Shown piece by piece: positions 17,140 through 26,775 of a stretch of DNA of 64,000 nucleotides (its first letter is position 1; every line of letters starts with the position of its first letter). The translations under genes and the position numbers were made by a program. The stretch is from Dyadobacter bucti. Its GTDB lineage: Bacteria > Bacteroidota > Bacteroidia > Cytophagales > Spirosomataceae. The DNA lies in contig NZ_SWFP01000010.1 in NCBI RefSeq assembly GCF_005869225.1, positions 1 to 64,000 on the forward strand, in the 5' to 3' direction. Below the pieces are notes generated by a model. That model made no database searches, was not told where the DNA came from, and saw only the letters and a list, made by a program, of their open reading frames with translations.

Positions 17140-17898
17140 TTAATCTGCTTCCGGCAAAGATTGAAAATAGGACAAACTCTCTATGTTGCTGCGCAAAACC
17201 CCGGTGAGCGCAAACGGTAAACTCTTGCTTCCAGCCATATCAAAAGCATTTTTTGCAAAATAATTTTGAACAACCGGAGTCGGCTTCCGTAAGTTGGGCC
17301 AAAAACGGTTCGCTTCAATTTCCCAGAAAACAGAATCCGAGTTTGGCAAACTTTCATTGTGGCGGTACCGATAAGCCTCCCTTTTTTTTGATTTCAAAGT
17401 CTCCACCATCCGTTCTATGCGGCAAAGGTACAGGCCGTTGTCATTGTAAGCATTACCGACTGCCTGTTTATCTGGTTCTTTCAAGCCTAATATCCTCGGA
17501 ATAATACCATCAGTCCGCTTATACAAGTCTGCGTAGACAGGAGCGGCCCGTAAATAATCATATCCTTGTTTGCACCAGTAATAGAGTTCATCCTTCACGA
17601 TCCAGCTGTTGAGTTCATGAATAAGCAGAAATTCTGCCCAATTGAAACGTTCATAAAAATCTTCTGTGAGCAAGAGCCGGGACAGATCCTGGCGTGTCTG
17701 AAAGTATGTTTTTGGGAACTGAACTACGTCGATATTTTCGTTGTGCTCTTTGATGATCGATAAATCCGCTCCTTCGTAGGTCACGAAGATCAGTGGATAA
17801 TTATTCAAGATTTCCAGGCAATGGTGCAGGAGCTTTTCCTCCGTAGGATTGATCTGCGGATTCAATATGGGAACGATAACGGATACAAGCTCTTTCAT
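17140..17898 (-). CDS. DUF5672-family protein in polysaccharide locus
   Basis: A 252-residue cytoplasmic protein. Residues 50-150 carry the pattern I recognise as DUF5672: VVQFPKTYFQTRQDLSRLLL, NWAEFLLIHELNSWIVKDEL and WCKQGYDYLRAAPVY. The family sits in glycan loci and is thought to be glycosyltransferase-related; D/E-rich positions near IHELNSW could take part. The substrate is unknown. The stop shares a base with the next gene start, so translation is coupled within this four-gene stretch. Confidence 0.65.
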   Translation of the reverse strand: MKELVSVIVPILNPQINPTEEKLLHHCLEILNNYPLIFVTYEGADLSIIKEHNENIDVVQFPKTYFQTRQDLSRLLLTEDFYERFNWAEFLLIHELNSWIVKDELYYWCKQGYDYLRAAPVYADLYKRTDGIIPRILGLKEPDKQAVGNAYNDNGLYLCRIERMVETLKSKKREAYRYRHNESLPNSDSVFWEIEANRFWPNLRKPTPVVQNYFAKNAFDMAGSKSLPFALTGVLRSNIESLSYFQSLPEAD

Positions 17899-18881
17899 TA
17901 CATGGTTTCCAGGCGTTCAATCATGTATTTTAATGGCATGTTCAGCCATTTACGTACACGCTGGTAACGCCGGACGGGAGTTGGTTTGATGTAAAAACAT
18001 TGGAATTTTCTATAATAGGCATTTCCTTTTGCGAGCAGGCTTTCCCGGTATAATTTGAACAATTCAGTCAGATCAGCCCGCTGCGCGAGTTCAAAACGGT
18101 CCTGGTATTTCGATAGTATTTCGGGTTTGGCAGGATCGTAACCACTGTAATGAAAAAATATCAGCGGATGCTCCCCGTTAACCAGGAAGGTGCCATCCTG
18201 AAATGAAAAAGTACGTTCATGCAGGTTCCAGTAGGCTGCATTATATCCCGGATTTCGCTCAATTAAGGTATTGGGAACAAAAATCGGGAGGAAATTCATC
18301 CAGTTCTGATCCACGAAAAGCCCGTTACAAAGGTCGATCAGACATTCGTATCTCAATTTTTCTTCCCACCATTTAATAAAGTTGTCGTTTTCCTCGGATC
18401 TGCTGAACGCAACAAAGCCGAGATTGTAAACGCCGGTATTCAAATGATGTAACTCGTTGGGAGTCAGCCGATCCTCAATGGGCGTGTTAATGTGTGGGAT
18501 AAGAACAGCCGGATGGATTTTTAACGAATTCAGCAACCCCGTAAGTGGTTGAAAAACAATAATATCGGGGTCAAAATAAATGACGTTTTCAGCTTCCGGG
18601 TAACGTTTGAAAAAATAGGTAAAGTAGAAGGGTTTAACCGCAGTATTAAGCTCGGTAATATTATATCTGTCGGCCATTTCCTGGAAGCCGCTGATCTCAA
18701 TTTTGTCAATTTCAATCATCGGAAAGTCAGGAGCGAAAGAATCCTCGAACAAAATTCCATCGAGAGAGTCGACCAGCCCTATAAAAAACAGTATTTCCGG
18801 ATTAGTGGATTTGAGAGAATCGCCTAAGGTCCTGGCTTGCGCTAAATAATTGATGGAGCAAATGGTAAAGGCAATGGTCAT
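17898..18881 (-). CDS. GT8-like glycosyltransferase
   Basis: A 327-residue protein with a GT-A fold of the GT8-like kind. N-terminal TICSINYLAQARTLGDSL, then VIYFDPDIIVFQPL with the DxD metal site D104/D106, and later LNTGVYNLGFVAF and CNGLFVDQNWMNFLP. The C-terminal 60 residues are basic, perhaps for membrane contact. It overlaps the GT4 gene by 4 bases upstream and the DUF5672 gene by 1 base downstream. Sister of 16180-17139 by duplication. Confidence 0.75.
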   Translation of the reverse strand: MTIAFTICSINYLAQARTLGDSLKSTNPEILFFIGLVDSLDGILFEDSFAPDFPMIEIDKIEISGFQEMADRYNITELNTAVKPFYFTYFFKRYPEAENVIYFDPDIIVFQPLTGLLNSLKIHPAVLIPHINTPIEDRLTPNELHHLNTGVYNLGFVAFSRSEENDNFIKWWEEKLRYECLIDLCNGLFVDQNWMNFLPIFVPNTLIERNPGYNAAYWNLHERTFSFQDGTFLVNGEHPLIFFHYSGYDPAKPEILSKYQDRFELAQRADLTELFKLYRESLLAKGNAYYRKFQCFYIKPTPVRRYQRVRKWLNMPLKYMIERLETM

Positions 18882-20101
18882 TGATTGTGTTGTTCCGAAA
18901 CTTGTAAGGGTAAATACTTTTGAATGATGGCTTCGATACTCGCCAAACTTTTTTCCGTATTGTGCCTTTCCAACACTTTTTTCCGGCCTTTCTGACCCAG
19001 GGAATCCCTGAGTGACGGATCCAGTACCAGTTTTATAATTGCCTCCGACGCCGCCGAAATGTCCATGTAAGGAACGACAAACCCTGCATCCGACTCGATC
19101 AGCTCGGGCGCGCCGCCTGCATCTTCAAAACATACAACCGGAATTTCCTGCAAAGCAGCTTCCAGCACAACGAGCGGATAAGGATCTTCCCTGGAACTGA
19201 GCAGCAATACGTCGAAACGGTTGATGTAATCCAATGCTTTCGGGGTAGGCGGAACAAGGATGATCCGGTCGCTTAGGCCCATTAAACGGATGTCGCTTTG
19301 GATCAGCTCGTAAATTTCATGCTGCGGCCCTGCGCCGACCCACACAAAAAATACGGGGAGGGGAGTGGTTTTATGGATAACCCGCTTGGCAACCCAGTTA
19401 AAAATATCATTTCCCTTGCGCCATTCTGCATTACCACATCCCCCGATCACAATGGCGTCTTCTGGGATGTCGTACGTTTTTTCTAGAATATCTTTCTGTA
19501 CCGATTTAAGTTTCTGATCGATGTGCTCGTGGTCAATCAGCGTGAAAGTACTGACCAGCTTTTCGGGAAAATCAAATTCTCTGACATAGTAATTGGCCAC
19601 CGCATGGGAAACCGCGATCAGATGGTCGGTTTTTTTGAGGAGAAAATTCAGGTGTTTTTCGTGTGTGTAAATTTTAACGGACATCCCGAGTTCGTGAACG
19701 AACAATACCACGGGCAGATGGTGCAGGAATTTGAGAAAGTCGTAATAAACCGCTGAATTGGCAATTGAATTGATAAACACCAGGCCGATATTCTGCTCTT
19801 CGAGTTCAGCAGTAATTTTTTCGTTGATTTTTTGGTTGGAGCGTTCTTCGTAAATTTTATATAAATTAACTTTTTTGAGCAATCTGCCGGTTAATTGCGG
19901 GGGAGAAACTTTGTAATTCTGATAAAGACGGGTAATGCTCACAACCTGCTCGAACTCATGTTCCAGTTCTCCGCCGCTGCACAACAATAGGTGCATGGGT
20001 ATTCCCCGTTCTTTCAGCAGCCGGAGCAATTGCAGCAGCAGCAGCTGGCTACCTGCCCGGTTGGCGTCGTGACTTACAAATAATATTTTCTTCTGCTCCA
20101 T
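18878..20101 (-). CDS. Glycosyltransferase family 4
   Basis: A 407-residue GT-B enzyme. The N-terminal domain starts KKILFVSHDANRAGSQLLLL (GAxRS-like acceptor loop). The C-terminal donor domain shows VIGGCGNAEWRKGNDIF, the helix VPPTPKALDYINRFDVLLL, and the retaining-GT E-x7-E region SSREDPYPLVVLEAAL followed by GGAPELI. It transfers a sugar from a nucleotide donor to the growing glycan. A 70-base gap to the acyltransferase upstream contains nothing evident. Confidence 0.85.
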   Translation of the reverse strand: MEQKKILFVSHDANRAGSQLLLLQLLRLLKERGIPMHLLLCSGGELEHEFEQVVSITRLYQNYKVSPPQLTGRLLKKVNLYKIYEERSNQKINEKITAELEEQNIGLVFINSIANSAVYYDFLKFLHHLPVVLFVHELGMSVKIYTHEKHLNFLLKKTDHLIAVSHAVANYYVREFDFPEKLVSTFTLIDHEHIDQKLKSVQKDILEKTYDIPEDAIVIGGCGNAEWRKGNDIFNWVAKRVIHKTTPLPVFFVWVGAGPQHEIYELIQSDIRLMGLSDRIILVPPTPKALDYINRFDVLLLSSREDPYPLVVLEAALQEIPVVCFEDAGGAPELIESDAGFVVPYMDISAASEAIIKLVLDPSLRDSLGQKGRKKVLERHNTEKSLASIEAIIQKYLPLQVSEQHNQ

Positions 20102-20171
20102 TACCCTAGTGTATTGCTATCTTCAACATCGGACTTCCCGTTTACTTTACCTGGTCCGGATATCCAAATGC

Positions 20172-20828
20172 TCAATAAGCTTCGTAACTCTTTTTACCCG
20201 GGACCTTTTTTGCGGGATTCCCGATGTAGATGCCCCATTCCTCCGTCTCCTTCGTAATTGCTGACGCCATTCCTACCAGCGTTCCCTGAGCGATGGAAGT
20301 GTAATCGCGGATGGTGCTGTTAACACCAAAAAACGAATAAGATTCCACCAAGCAGTGCCCTGAAAGTACCACATGCGATGTAAAAAAGACATGGTCTTTG
20401 ATTTGTCCGTGGTGGCCTATATGGTTGCCGCTCCACATCACCACATTGTTGCCGATCGTAGTAAACGGTTGAATCGTGTTGTCTTCCAGGATAAAGCAAT
20501 TGTCGCCGATCACATTATTGAAGAGCGTTGCTTTGGAGCTGATATATGAAATAAACTGGTAGCCTTTTGCTTTGGCCGCGTTGTATATACTCTCCCTGTT
20601 TCTGTTCATATTGCGCCCGGTCATCGGAGCAAAGAATGAATATTCCTGAGGCGGGAAGAGTGTGTCCACATCTTCAAAAGCTACAACAGGCAGGTTTTTA
20701 AATGATTCATTTTGAATATATTCCCGGTTGATGGTGAAAGCAACCACTTCATGTTCAGAATCATGAGTAAGATAATAGTGCGCTAATTCGGCCGTGTCCA
20801 GCACCCCAAAAACGATAACTTTCGCCAT
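20172..20828 (-). CDS. NeuD-family sugar N/O-acyltransferase
   Basis: A 218-residue protein. Residues 1-75 form a small Rossmann-like domain (VIVFGVLDTAELAHYYL), and residues 95-210 form a left-handed beta helix of hexapeptide repeats (VIGDNCFILEDN, TIGNNVVMWSG). The catalytic His is in GNHIGHHGQI, and GNPAKKV near the end is typical. This architecture (NeuD/PglD/PerB type) acetylates amino sugars bound to nucleotides. With the aminotransferase at 23589 it could form an N-acyl amino sugar. Two bases separate it from wbqC. Confidence 0.8.
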   Translation of the reverse strand: MAKVIVFGVLDTAELAHYYLTHDSEHEVVAFTINREYIQNESFKNLPVVAFEDVDTLFPPQEYSFFAPMTGRNMNRNRESIYNAAKAKGYQFISYISSKATLFNNVIGDNCFILEDNTIQPFTTIGNNVVMWSGNHIGHHGQIKDHVFFTSHVVLSGHCLVESYSFFGVNSTIRDYTSIAQGTLVGMASAITKETEEWGIYIGNPAKKVPGKKSYEAY

Positions 20829-20830
20829 TC

Positions 20831-21529
20831 CTAAATAAGTTCGTATGCCTTTAAGTGCTTGCTGATGTTTTCCTGGTCGTTAAACATCAGAATATCTATA
20901 ACTGACAGCCAAGGTACGAAAGCATTTTTGAATTGGGGATATGGGCTTGCAACACTTTTGATGAAGCTTAGCCGGATACCCTCTTTTGCAAATCTGTCTT
21001 TTTCGTATAATTCCATACCTCCAATCGGATTGATGTAATGGCTGGCATTTTCCTGCTTACATATATCCAGGATCCTTTCCTGTCCTTTCAGTTCTGTATT
21101 ATTGTATCGGGTTGAAGAGGGTATGATTTCGGTCCGGATATCCATAAATGCACAGGTAATTTCTAATGCAGAATGGGTAAGTTCATGGATTGTATTAACT
21201 TCTAAATTTACAATTTCTTCGATCAGAACAAAAACCTTTTCGTAATAAGGAGCCTTCTGATAGGACTGCTGAATGGTCTTTAAGAACTTTTTCTGCCAGG
21301 ATTCTCCCTGTGCCAGCGCTACTGCACGGATAAGTTTATTTTGGCTTGCATCTTTAAGAGGGACCGTAAAAAGATGCGGCTGGCCCGAAACCAGAATGTT
21401 GTTCCTGTTGATCCATCCCTTATTAATGAAGTTTACATCATCATAGATAATGAATTTATCGACTGCATTAATAAGCTGAAAATACCCGATATATGGAAAT
21501 ATATAAGGCTGCATAATGGCAATTGTCAT
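20831..21529 (-). CDS. WbqC-family protein
   Basis: A 232-residue cytoplasmic protein, recognised from the N-terminal MTIAIMQPYIFPYIGYFQL, then KFIIYDDVNFINKGWINRN and the central SHYINPIGGMELY. The WbqC family occurs in O-antigen and capsule loci and is linked to modification of amino sugars. The reaction is not settled to my knowledge. It lies between the GT39-like gene (6 bases) and the NeuD-type gene (2 bases), supporting a shared step on one amino sugar. Confidence 0.8.
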   Translation of the reverse strand: MTIAIMQPYIFPYIGYFQLINAVDKFIIYDDVNFINKGWINRNNILVSGQPHLFTVPLKDASQNKLIRAVALAQGESWQKKFLKTIQQSYQKAPYYEKVFVLIEEIVNLEVNTIHELTHSALEITCAFMDIRTEIIPSSTRYNNTELKGQERILDICKQENASHYINPIGGMELYEKDRFAKEGIRLSFIKSVASPYPQFKNAFVPWLSVIDILMFNDQENISKHLKAYELI

Positions 21530-21535
21530 TGGCTA

Positions 21536-23584
21536 CTATTTAAGTTTCCTGAGGTAATAGTCCTGTCCTTTCTCGATGAGGTTGGTCATGGATGTATCAG
21601 AGCCGAGCCTTATATCAGTAGGCAGTGATTTGATCCTGCTGGTGTCGTTGATGACACTTTTGGCATAAAAAAGATAGTCTGCCTCCTTGGGGATTGGTCT
21701 GAGGCCTTGCTCAAACGGGTTGATGGAAATCAGCTTACGTGTTAATTTTTCGCCATAAAGCGGATATTCGAAATCGCTGTTTACGGTTGCCAGTGCCACT
21801 GTTGCGTTTTGTGGGACAATGGAATCGTAGGTCTCGTAAGCTTTGGTAACGTCAGGACGGGCAAATGTCTGAAATTGGATGCGCTCCATTTTCAGCGCCG
21901 ATTCGTGGCCAAATGCTTTGAAAGGCAGGCACCGGATATTGAGGTATACCGACATAACCGCGGAAATGCAGGCCAAAATGACGATTGTCATCACATATCC
22001 CTTCCATAAATTTCTTCTTGGCTTGATGATCGATAACCGGTGATGCGAAAACAAAAGAAGGAGAAACAGCACCCCAAACAATCCTGTTTCTATAAAATAA
22101 CGTCCCTTCATCGGGTCATATGGTGCAGAGTAGGATATAGCCGCAAAGTGCAGGCAGAATGCCAGCGACAGGAACCAGTGCACACGCGATCTGAAAACAC
22201 GGATGAAAACCAATAGAATCAAAGGAATGATCAGTGCAAAGCCAAATACTCCCCAGTATGGGTTAGCATTATAAAAATCAAAACGGCGCTGAAAGGCAAA
22301 TGGGAAAATCGTGAAATCCAGTTCGTCATCAAGCCGCATGTTTAATTTGTCTTCCAATACAACCAGCGGTTCCCGCATCACGGAATTGACATCGTAACCC
22401 CATTGTGCATTTCTGATTCCGTCCAGGTTGGCAAAATCATACGCATATCGTACTACATTCCGGCTTCCCTGTTCAAAGAGATTGGATAAAGAACCCGCAC
22501 GTTCAACCGACTGATGTTTCAGAGAGGTGGGCGGCCCGATCGGATGCCCGAAAACCATTACGTTTTTGATATACCCGGTCGGGAGCGTGTAGACGAGCAT
22601 TGCCAGAAGAATGGCTGTGCCTAGCCTTAGTGTTCTTTCGAAAAAGACTTTAAATCCTGGCGCTAAAAATACAGCGTAAAGCATCACCACGAATACGGAT
22701 GGCAGAAGCAGGGCAAAAGTGATTTTGTGTCCGAATGCAATTCCAAAAGCCATGCCGGCCAGGTACAGGTACCGGTTATCCCGCGTAGTGTAATATGTAA
22801 ATAGAAAGTAGAGGAGGCAGCTCAGGTAGGCCGTCAGTACAATATCCGTTTCAGTGGTGACAGCCTGCATCAGGAAGTCCAGAAACATGCCATAGGCTAA
22901 AGCACAAAAAAAACTGGCGGAAAGGCTTCTTCCAATACGCTGCGCAATACCAAAAACAGAAACCAGCGTAACATAATAAGAAGCATGATGAATGAATTTG
23001 AATGCATTTTCAATGTTTCCGCTGATCAGATAAGTGAATATCTGGATGGTAGTAGGACTCTTGGGATAGGTATCCATGTTCCAGTTGGTGCCTCCAAAGT
23101 GCTCCATGGTGCCGCGCTGGATGTATCTGATGGCCCGGTTGAGATGCCCTGTCATGCTGTCCCACTCATTGGGTGCAGTAAAAAGGACCAGAATAAGATT
23201 GGTTACCGCTATAACAGCCAGTGTACCAAAAAGAATAATGAAAATGCTCTTCAGGTACACGGATAATTCGCGACCCCATATTTTGAAAGTTCCGGCCCTG
23301 TTGGCAATAATTGCACGGATCGAGTAGGATGGTTTCGATGGCAGGAGAAATGTCCAAAGCAGTAGATGAACGCCAAGAACGATGAAAACTCCTGGTATCC
23401 AGGCAAAGATATCAGCTGTAAGATCAAGGGCCGACAGCACAAATCCTGCCGGAATTACACTTCCAGCGAAGAGGATAAAGCACACAATGAGCCATTCAGT
23501 CAGGGAAGGCTGGGCAATTTTTTTTGCAACGTAATGAATGCTGTATAAAAACAGAAAGAAAAATAGCCAATAAAGAAAGACCAT
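21536..23584 (-). CDS. GT39-like polytopic glycosyltransferase
   Basis: A 682-residue membrane protein with about a dozen hydrophobic segments and a C-terminal soluble part (about 570-682). The first large extracytoplasmic loop has EWDSMTGHLNRAIRYIQRG, where an Asp early in that loop is the catalytic position in GT-C (ArnT/PMT-like, family 39) enzymes using polyprenyl-linked sugars. It would act on the periplasmic face, adding a side sugar. It is 4 bases from the aminotransferase gene. Confidence 0.65.
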   Translation of the reverse strand: MVFLYWLFFFLFLYSIHYVAKKIAQPSLTEWLIVCFILFAGSVIPAGFVLSALDLTADIFAWIPGVFIVLGVHLLLWTFLLPSKPSYSIRAIIANRAGTFKIWGRELSVYLKSIFIILFGTLAVIAVTNLILVLFTAPNEWDSMTGHLNRAIRYIQRGTMEHFGGTNWNMDTYPKSPTTIQIFTYLISGNIENAFKFIHHASYYVTLVSVFGIAQRIGRSLSASFFCALAYGMFLDFLMQAVTTETDIVLTAYLSCLLYFLFTYYTTRDNRYLYLAGMAFGIAFGHKITFALLLPSVFVVMLYAVFLAPGFKVFFERTLRLGTAILLAMLVYTLPTGYIKNVMVFGHPIGPPTSLKHQSVERAGSLSNLFEQGSRNVVRYAYDFANLDGIRNAQWGYDVNSVMREPLVVLEDKLNMRLDDELDFTIFPFAFQRRFDFYNANPYWGVFGFALIIPLILLVFIRVFRSRVHWFLSLAFCLHFAAISYSAPYDPMKGRYFIETGLFGVLFLLLLFSHHRLSIIKPRRNLWKGYVMTIVILACISAVMSVYLNIRCLPFKAFGHESALKMERIQFQTFARPDVTKAYETYDSIVPQNATVALATVNSDFEYPLYGEKLTRKLISINPFEQGLRPIPKEADYLFYAKSVINDTSRIKSLPTDIRLGSDTSMTNLIEKGQDYYLRKLK

Positions 23585-23588
23585 GTGG

Positions 23589-24671
23589 TTATGGTAATAG
23601 ATGACTGTTGATAATATTAGATATCCTTTCTACATCTGAATATGGAAGTCCAACATATAATGGCAAACTTAAGACTCTTACCGCAATATCCTCTGAAACC
23701 GGACAAGCAATTTGCCGCGGCATGAAAGAAAGTGTATTCAGGGATGGATAAAAGTATCGCCGGGGGATAATATCTTCAACACGCAGAGCCTCCATCACAT
23801 TTTTCATGACTTCCTCGGAAGGGAAGACGACAGGGTAGTAGGCGTAATTGTATTCTATTTCGGGATGCATAGCCGGTTTGAACAGAATGTCCCAGTTCAG
23901 TATGCTGTCGTAAGCATCAAAAATTTCCTTGCGGGCACTGATGATTTCCGGTACATGTGGCAGGTTGCATAGTCCCATAGCGGCGTGGAATTCGGAATTT
24001 TTTCCGTTGATCCCCGCATACAGATAATGCTCGTCGCCCTGATGCCCGAATGCGCGCAGGAGCGCAAGTTTCCGATCCAGTTCAGGATGGTTTGAAATCA
24101 AAGCACCACCTTCGGTAGTGTGAAAAACTTTCGTGGCATGAAAACTACAGGTACTCAGATCACCATACGAAAGCAATGAGCGATTTTTATATTTGACACC
24201 GAATGCGTGTGCGGCATCATAAATGACTTTGAGATTATGTTTTTTGGCTATTTCTTCGATTTTTTCAATATCACAGGGATTGCCGTACACATGTGTTGCC
24301 AGAATAGCAGTTGTAGCCTGCGTGATGCTTGCTTCGATCAGATCAGCATTGATATTGAACGTTTTGGCATCAATATCAACAAAAACCGGTGTGCAGTTTT
24401 CCCAGAGGATTGCATTGGAAGTAGCAACGTATGAAAATGGTGTGGTGATCACTTCACCCGTTATTTCCAGCGCCTTGATGGCAATTTGCAGAACGATCGT
24501 TCCGTTTCCACAAAAATACAGGTGATCTACCTGCAGATAATCTTTTAGCTGTGCTTCGAGCTCCTGTAAAAGCGGCCCGTTATTGGTGACATATCCGCGT
24601 TCCCAGATTTCACGGACGTACTGCAGATATTTTTCCTGGTCGGGTAAAAAGGTTTTAGTGACGTTAATCAT
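23589..24671 (-). CDS. DegT/DnrJ/EryC1-family sugar aminotransferase
   Basis: A 360-residue PLP enzyme. Seen: the phosphate loop CGNGTIVLQIA (about 54-64), VFVDIDAKTFNIN, the PLP-ring Asp in VIYDAAHAFG (D152) and the Schiff-base lysine K181 in FHATKVFHTTEGGA. These enzymes convert a nucleotide 3- or 4-keto sugar to an amino sugar using glutamate. It overlaps wzt by 8 bases. No dehydratase is present in the window, so the keto sugar must come from genes elsewhere. Confidence 0.85.
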   Translation of the reverse strand: MINVTKTFLPDQEKYLQYVREIWERGYVTNNGPLLQELEAQLKDYLQVDHLYFCGNGTIVLQIAIKALEITGEVITTPFSYVATSNAILWENCTPVFVDIDAKTFNINADLIEASITQATTAILATHVYGNPCDIEKIEEIAKKHNLKVIYDAAHAFGVKYKNRSLLSYGDLSTCSFHATKVFHTTEGGALISNHPELDRKLALLRAFGHQGDEHYLYAGINGKNSEFHAAMGLCNLPHVPEIISARKEIFDAYDSILNWDILFKPAMHPEIEYNYAYYPVVFPSEEVMKNVMEALRVEDIIPRRYFYPSLNTLSFMPRQIACPVSEDIAVRVLSLPLYVGLPYSDVERISNIINSHLLP

Positions 24672-25929
24672 TCACTACGTGTTCAGTTTGGCGAATGGAA
24701 AAATTAAGTTGAGGGCGAATATATCCGGGCCATTTGCCATACCAGGTAACATTTTCACGATAATCCTCAATGTCAAAAACGAGCGCTTCCTCCATGTTAT
24801 AAAGTACCGTGCTGGTATCTTTCACAATCATCATGGAGACGACATATGACCCGTCGTTCAAAAAGTGGCCTGGAATCTCACACACACCTCTCACCAGACC
24901 TTTGGCAAAAGTCTCAGATTGTGTACCTACATTAAATATACACTCTCCTGTAAACGTGTATAAGTGCATGCTCAAATTCAGGTTCGCGCCTTCCACCAGA
25001 TTCCAGAACTCAAACTGGAAGTTAATCGGCGTGCGCACATCGATATGGTTGAGCTCATCCTGGTATTCAGGGAAAAGCTTAAACCTTTTGACCCTGACCT
25101 GATCATTGCCGGGAGCGCTTTCAATGCTGTCCCAATGTTTTTCGAGCGATTTATGTGAAACCTTGCTCAGGTAGTTCGTGACTATATGTGTAGTATCTCC
25201 CTGATCGATCAGCCGGCCTTTTTCGAAGTAGAATGATTTGTTGCAGAGTGCCTGGATGGCCGTGAGGTTGTGGCTTACAAAGAGCAGCGTCCTTCCGCTC
25301 TCGGACACGTCCCGCATTTTACCAAGGCATTTTTTCTGGAATTCAGTGTCGCCAACCGCAAGCACTTCATCGACGATCAGGATTTCCGGGTTAAGATGGG
25401 CAGCGATTGCAAAACCAAGCCGCACATACATTCCGGAGGAGTATCTTTTGACAGGTGTATCAAGAAATTTTTCGACGCCCGCAAAATCAACAATTGCATC
25501 GAAAGACTGCTTGATCTCACTTTTTGACATGCCTAATATCGCGCCGTTAAGGAAGATATTTTCCCTGCCGGTCAGTTCGGGATGAAATCCGGTACCTACT
25601 TCGAGCAAACTCGCAATACGGCCTTCGATCCTGATCTCTCCTGTGGTCGGTTCTGTAATCCGGCTAAGGATTTTAAGTAAAGTGGATTTGCCAGCGCCAT
25701 TATGGCCTACAATTCCGATACGGTCACCCTGTTCTATGCTGAAATTAACATCCCGCAAAGCCCAGAATTCCTCTTTTTCCGCAAAATCAGGTGATTCCTG
25801 CTTCCGTGAAAACAGTTTATTCATCGATTCCGATACAACATCCCGGAGACTCGGGGAGCCGCCCTTACGTTGATGGTCGATGATATATTTCTTGCTGATA
25901 TTTTCAGCTGTAATTACAGGCATGCCCAA
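24664..25929 (-). CDS. wzt: Polysaccharide ABC exporter ATPase with C-terminal glycan-binding domain
   Basis: A 421-residue protein. Residues 1-260 are the ATPase: Walker A GHNGAGKST (75-83), the signature YSSGMYVRLG, Walker B ILIVDEVLAVGD and a switch His in FVSHNL. Residues about 280-415 form an extra beta-sandwich (VRVKRFKLFPEYQDEL onward) as in Wzt proteins that recognise the finished non-reducing end of the glycan before export. It pairs with the Wzm permease gene 11 bases upstream. Confidence 0.88.
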   Translation of the reverse strand: MGMPVITAENISKKYIIDHQRKGGSPSLRDVVSESMNKLFSRKQESPDFAEKEEFWALRDVNFSIEQGDRIGIVGHNGAGKSTLLKILSRITEPTTGEIRIEGRIASLLEVGTGFHPELTGRENIFLNGAILGMSKSEIKQSFDAIVDFAGVEKFLDTPVKRYSSGMYVRLGFAIAAHLNPEILIVDEVLAVGDTEFQKKCLGKMRDVSESGRTLLFVSHNLTAIQALCNKSFYFEKGRLIDQGDTTHIVTNYLSKVSHKSLEKHWDSIESAPGNDQVRVKRFKLFPEYQDELNHIDVRTPINFQFEFWNLVEGANLNLSMHLYTFTGECIFNVGTQSETFAKGLVRGVCEIPGHFLNDGSYVVSMMIVKDTSTVLYNMEEALVFDIEDYRENVTWYGKWPGYIRPQLNFSIRQTEHVVND

Positions 25930-25940
25930 ATTTAATTAGT

Positions 25941-26774
25941 TCAAATGTGATCTACGAAAGTATTTTCTTTTTTACGGAAGTAAATCAAAGATAATATCAA
26001 TATCACAAAGGAAATTATGGCCGTCGAATACAGGCTCTGAGGATTGAAATAAGCTTTGTCGCCCAGCAGGCACCATCGAAAACCGTCAATAATTCCAACA
26101 AGAGGGTTCAGGTTATAGTATTTTTCGTACCAAGTGTTGTTCACTTCTCTGCTGCTGTATGCTACCGGACAGAGATACATGCCAACCTGTACCAAAAATG
26201 GAATAAGTTGACCGATATCCCTGAAACGCACATTAAGCGCCGCAAAGAAGAGGCCAAATCCCAAAGATGTAATAAATGTTAGTAAAATGAAGCAAGGAAG
26301 AAATACAATGGTCCAACTGATCGGATGCTTGAAGAAAATGGTCATGACCAGGAAAATCCCGAATGTGACCAGAAAATCTACGAAGCCGACCGCCACCGAA
26401 CTCAGCGGCATGAGCAGTCTCGGGAAGTAAACCTTTGAAACCAGATTGGAATTAAGCAGGATGCTATTGCTGATCTGTTGAAATGTATTTGAAAAAAAGG
26501 TCCAGATAGTAATACCGCACAACACCATCAGGGGATATGGAACGCCGGGATCGCTTTTGAGCTTTGCAACATAGCTGAAAACAAACACCATGACAATCAT
26601 GGTCGCGAGTGGTCTCAAAACACTCCAGGCCACACCCAGAAGAGTTTGCTTGTATCGAACTGAAATATCGCGTTTCGAAAGGATCCAGAGTAATTGCCTG
26701 TTCAACCAAAGGTCTTTCCAGTAATCTTTCTCCGACCCCCCTGCTTTAATGGTAATAGTATGTTGTATAGCCAT
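25941..26774 (-). CDS. wzm: Polysaccharide ABC exporter permease
   Basis: A 277-residue inner-membrane protein with six hydrophobic segments, in the ABC-2 family. KDLWLNRQLLWILSKRDISVRYKQTLLG is the conserved amphipathic N-terminal region (split here over residues 19-46), and LNPLVGIIDGFRW the conserved late motif. It forms the channel with Wzt and moves the lipid-linked glycan to the periplasm. One base separates it from the wzz-like gene. Confidence 0.88.
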   Translation of the reverse strand: MAIQHTITIKAGGSEKDYWKDLWLNRQLLWILSKRDISVRYKQTLLGVAWSVLRPLATMIVMVFVFSYVAKLKSDPGVPYPLMVLCGITIWTFFSNTFQQISNSILLNSNLVSKVYFPRLLMPLSSVAVGFVDFLVTFGIFLVMTIFFKHPISWTIVFLPCFILLTFITSLGFGLFFAALNVRFRDIGQLIPFLVQVGMYLCPVAYSSREVNNTWYEKYYNLNPLVGIIDGFRWCLLGDKAYFNPQSLYSTAIISFVILILSLIYFRKKENTFVDHI

Positions 26775-26775
26775 T

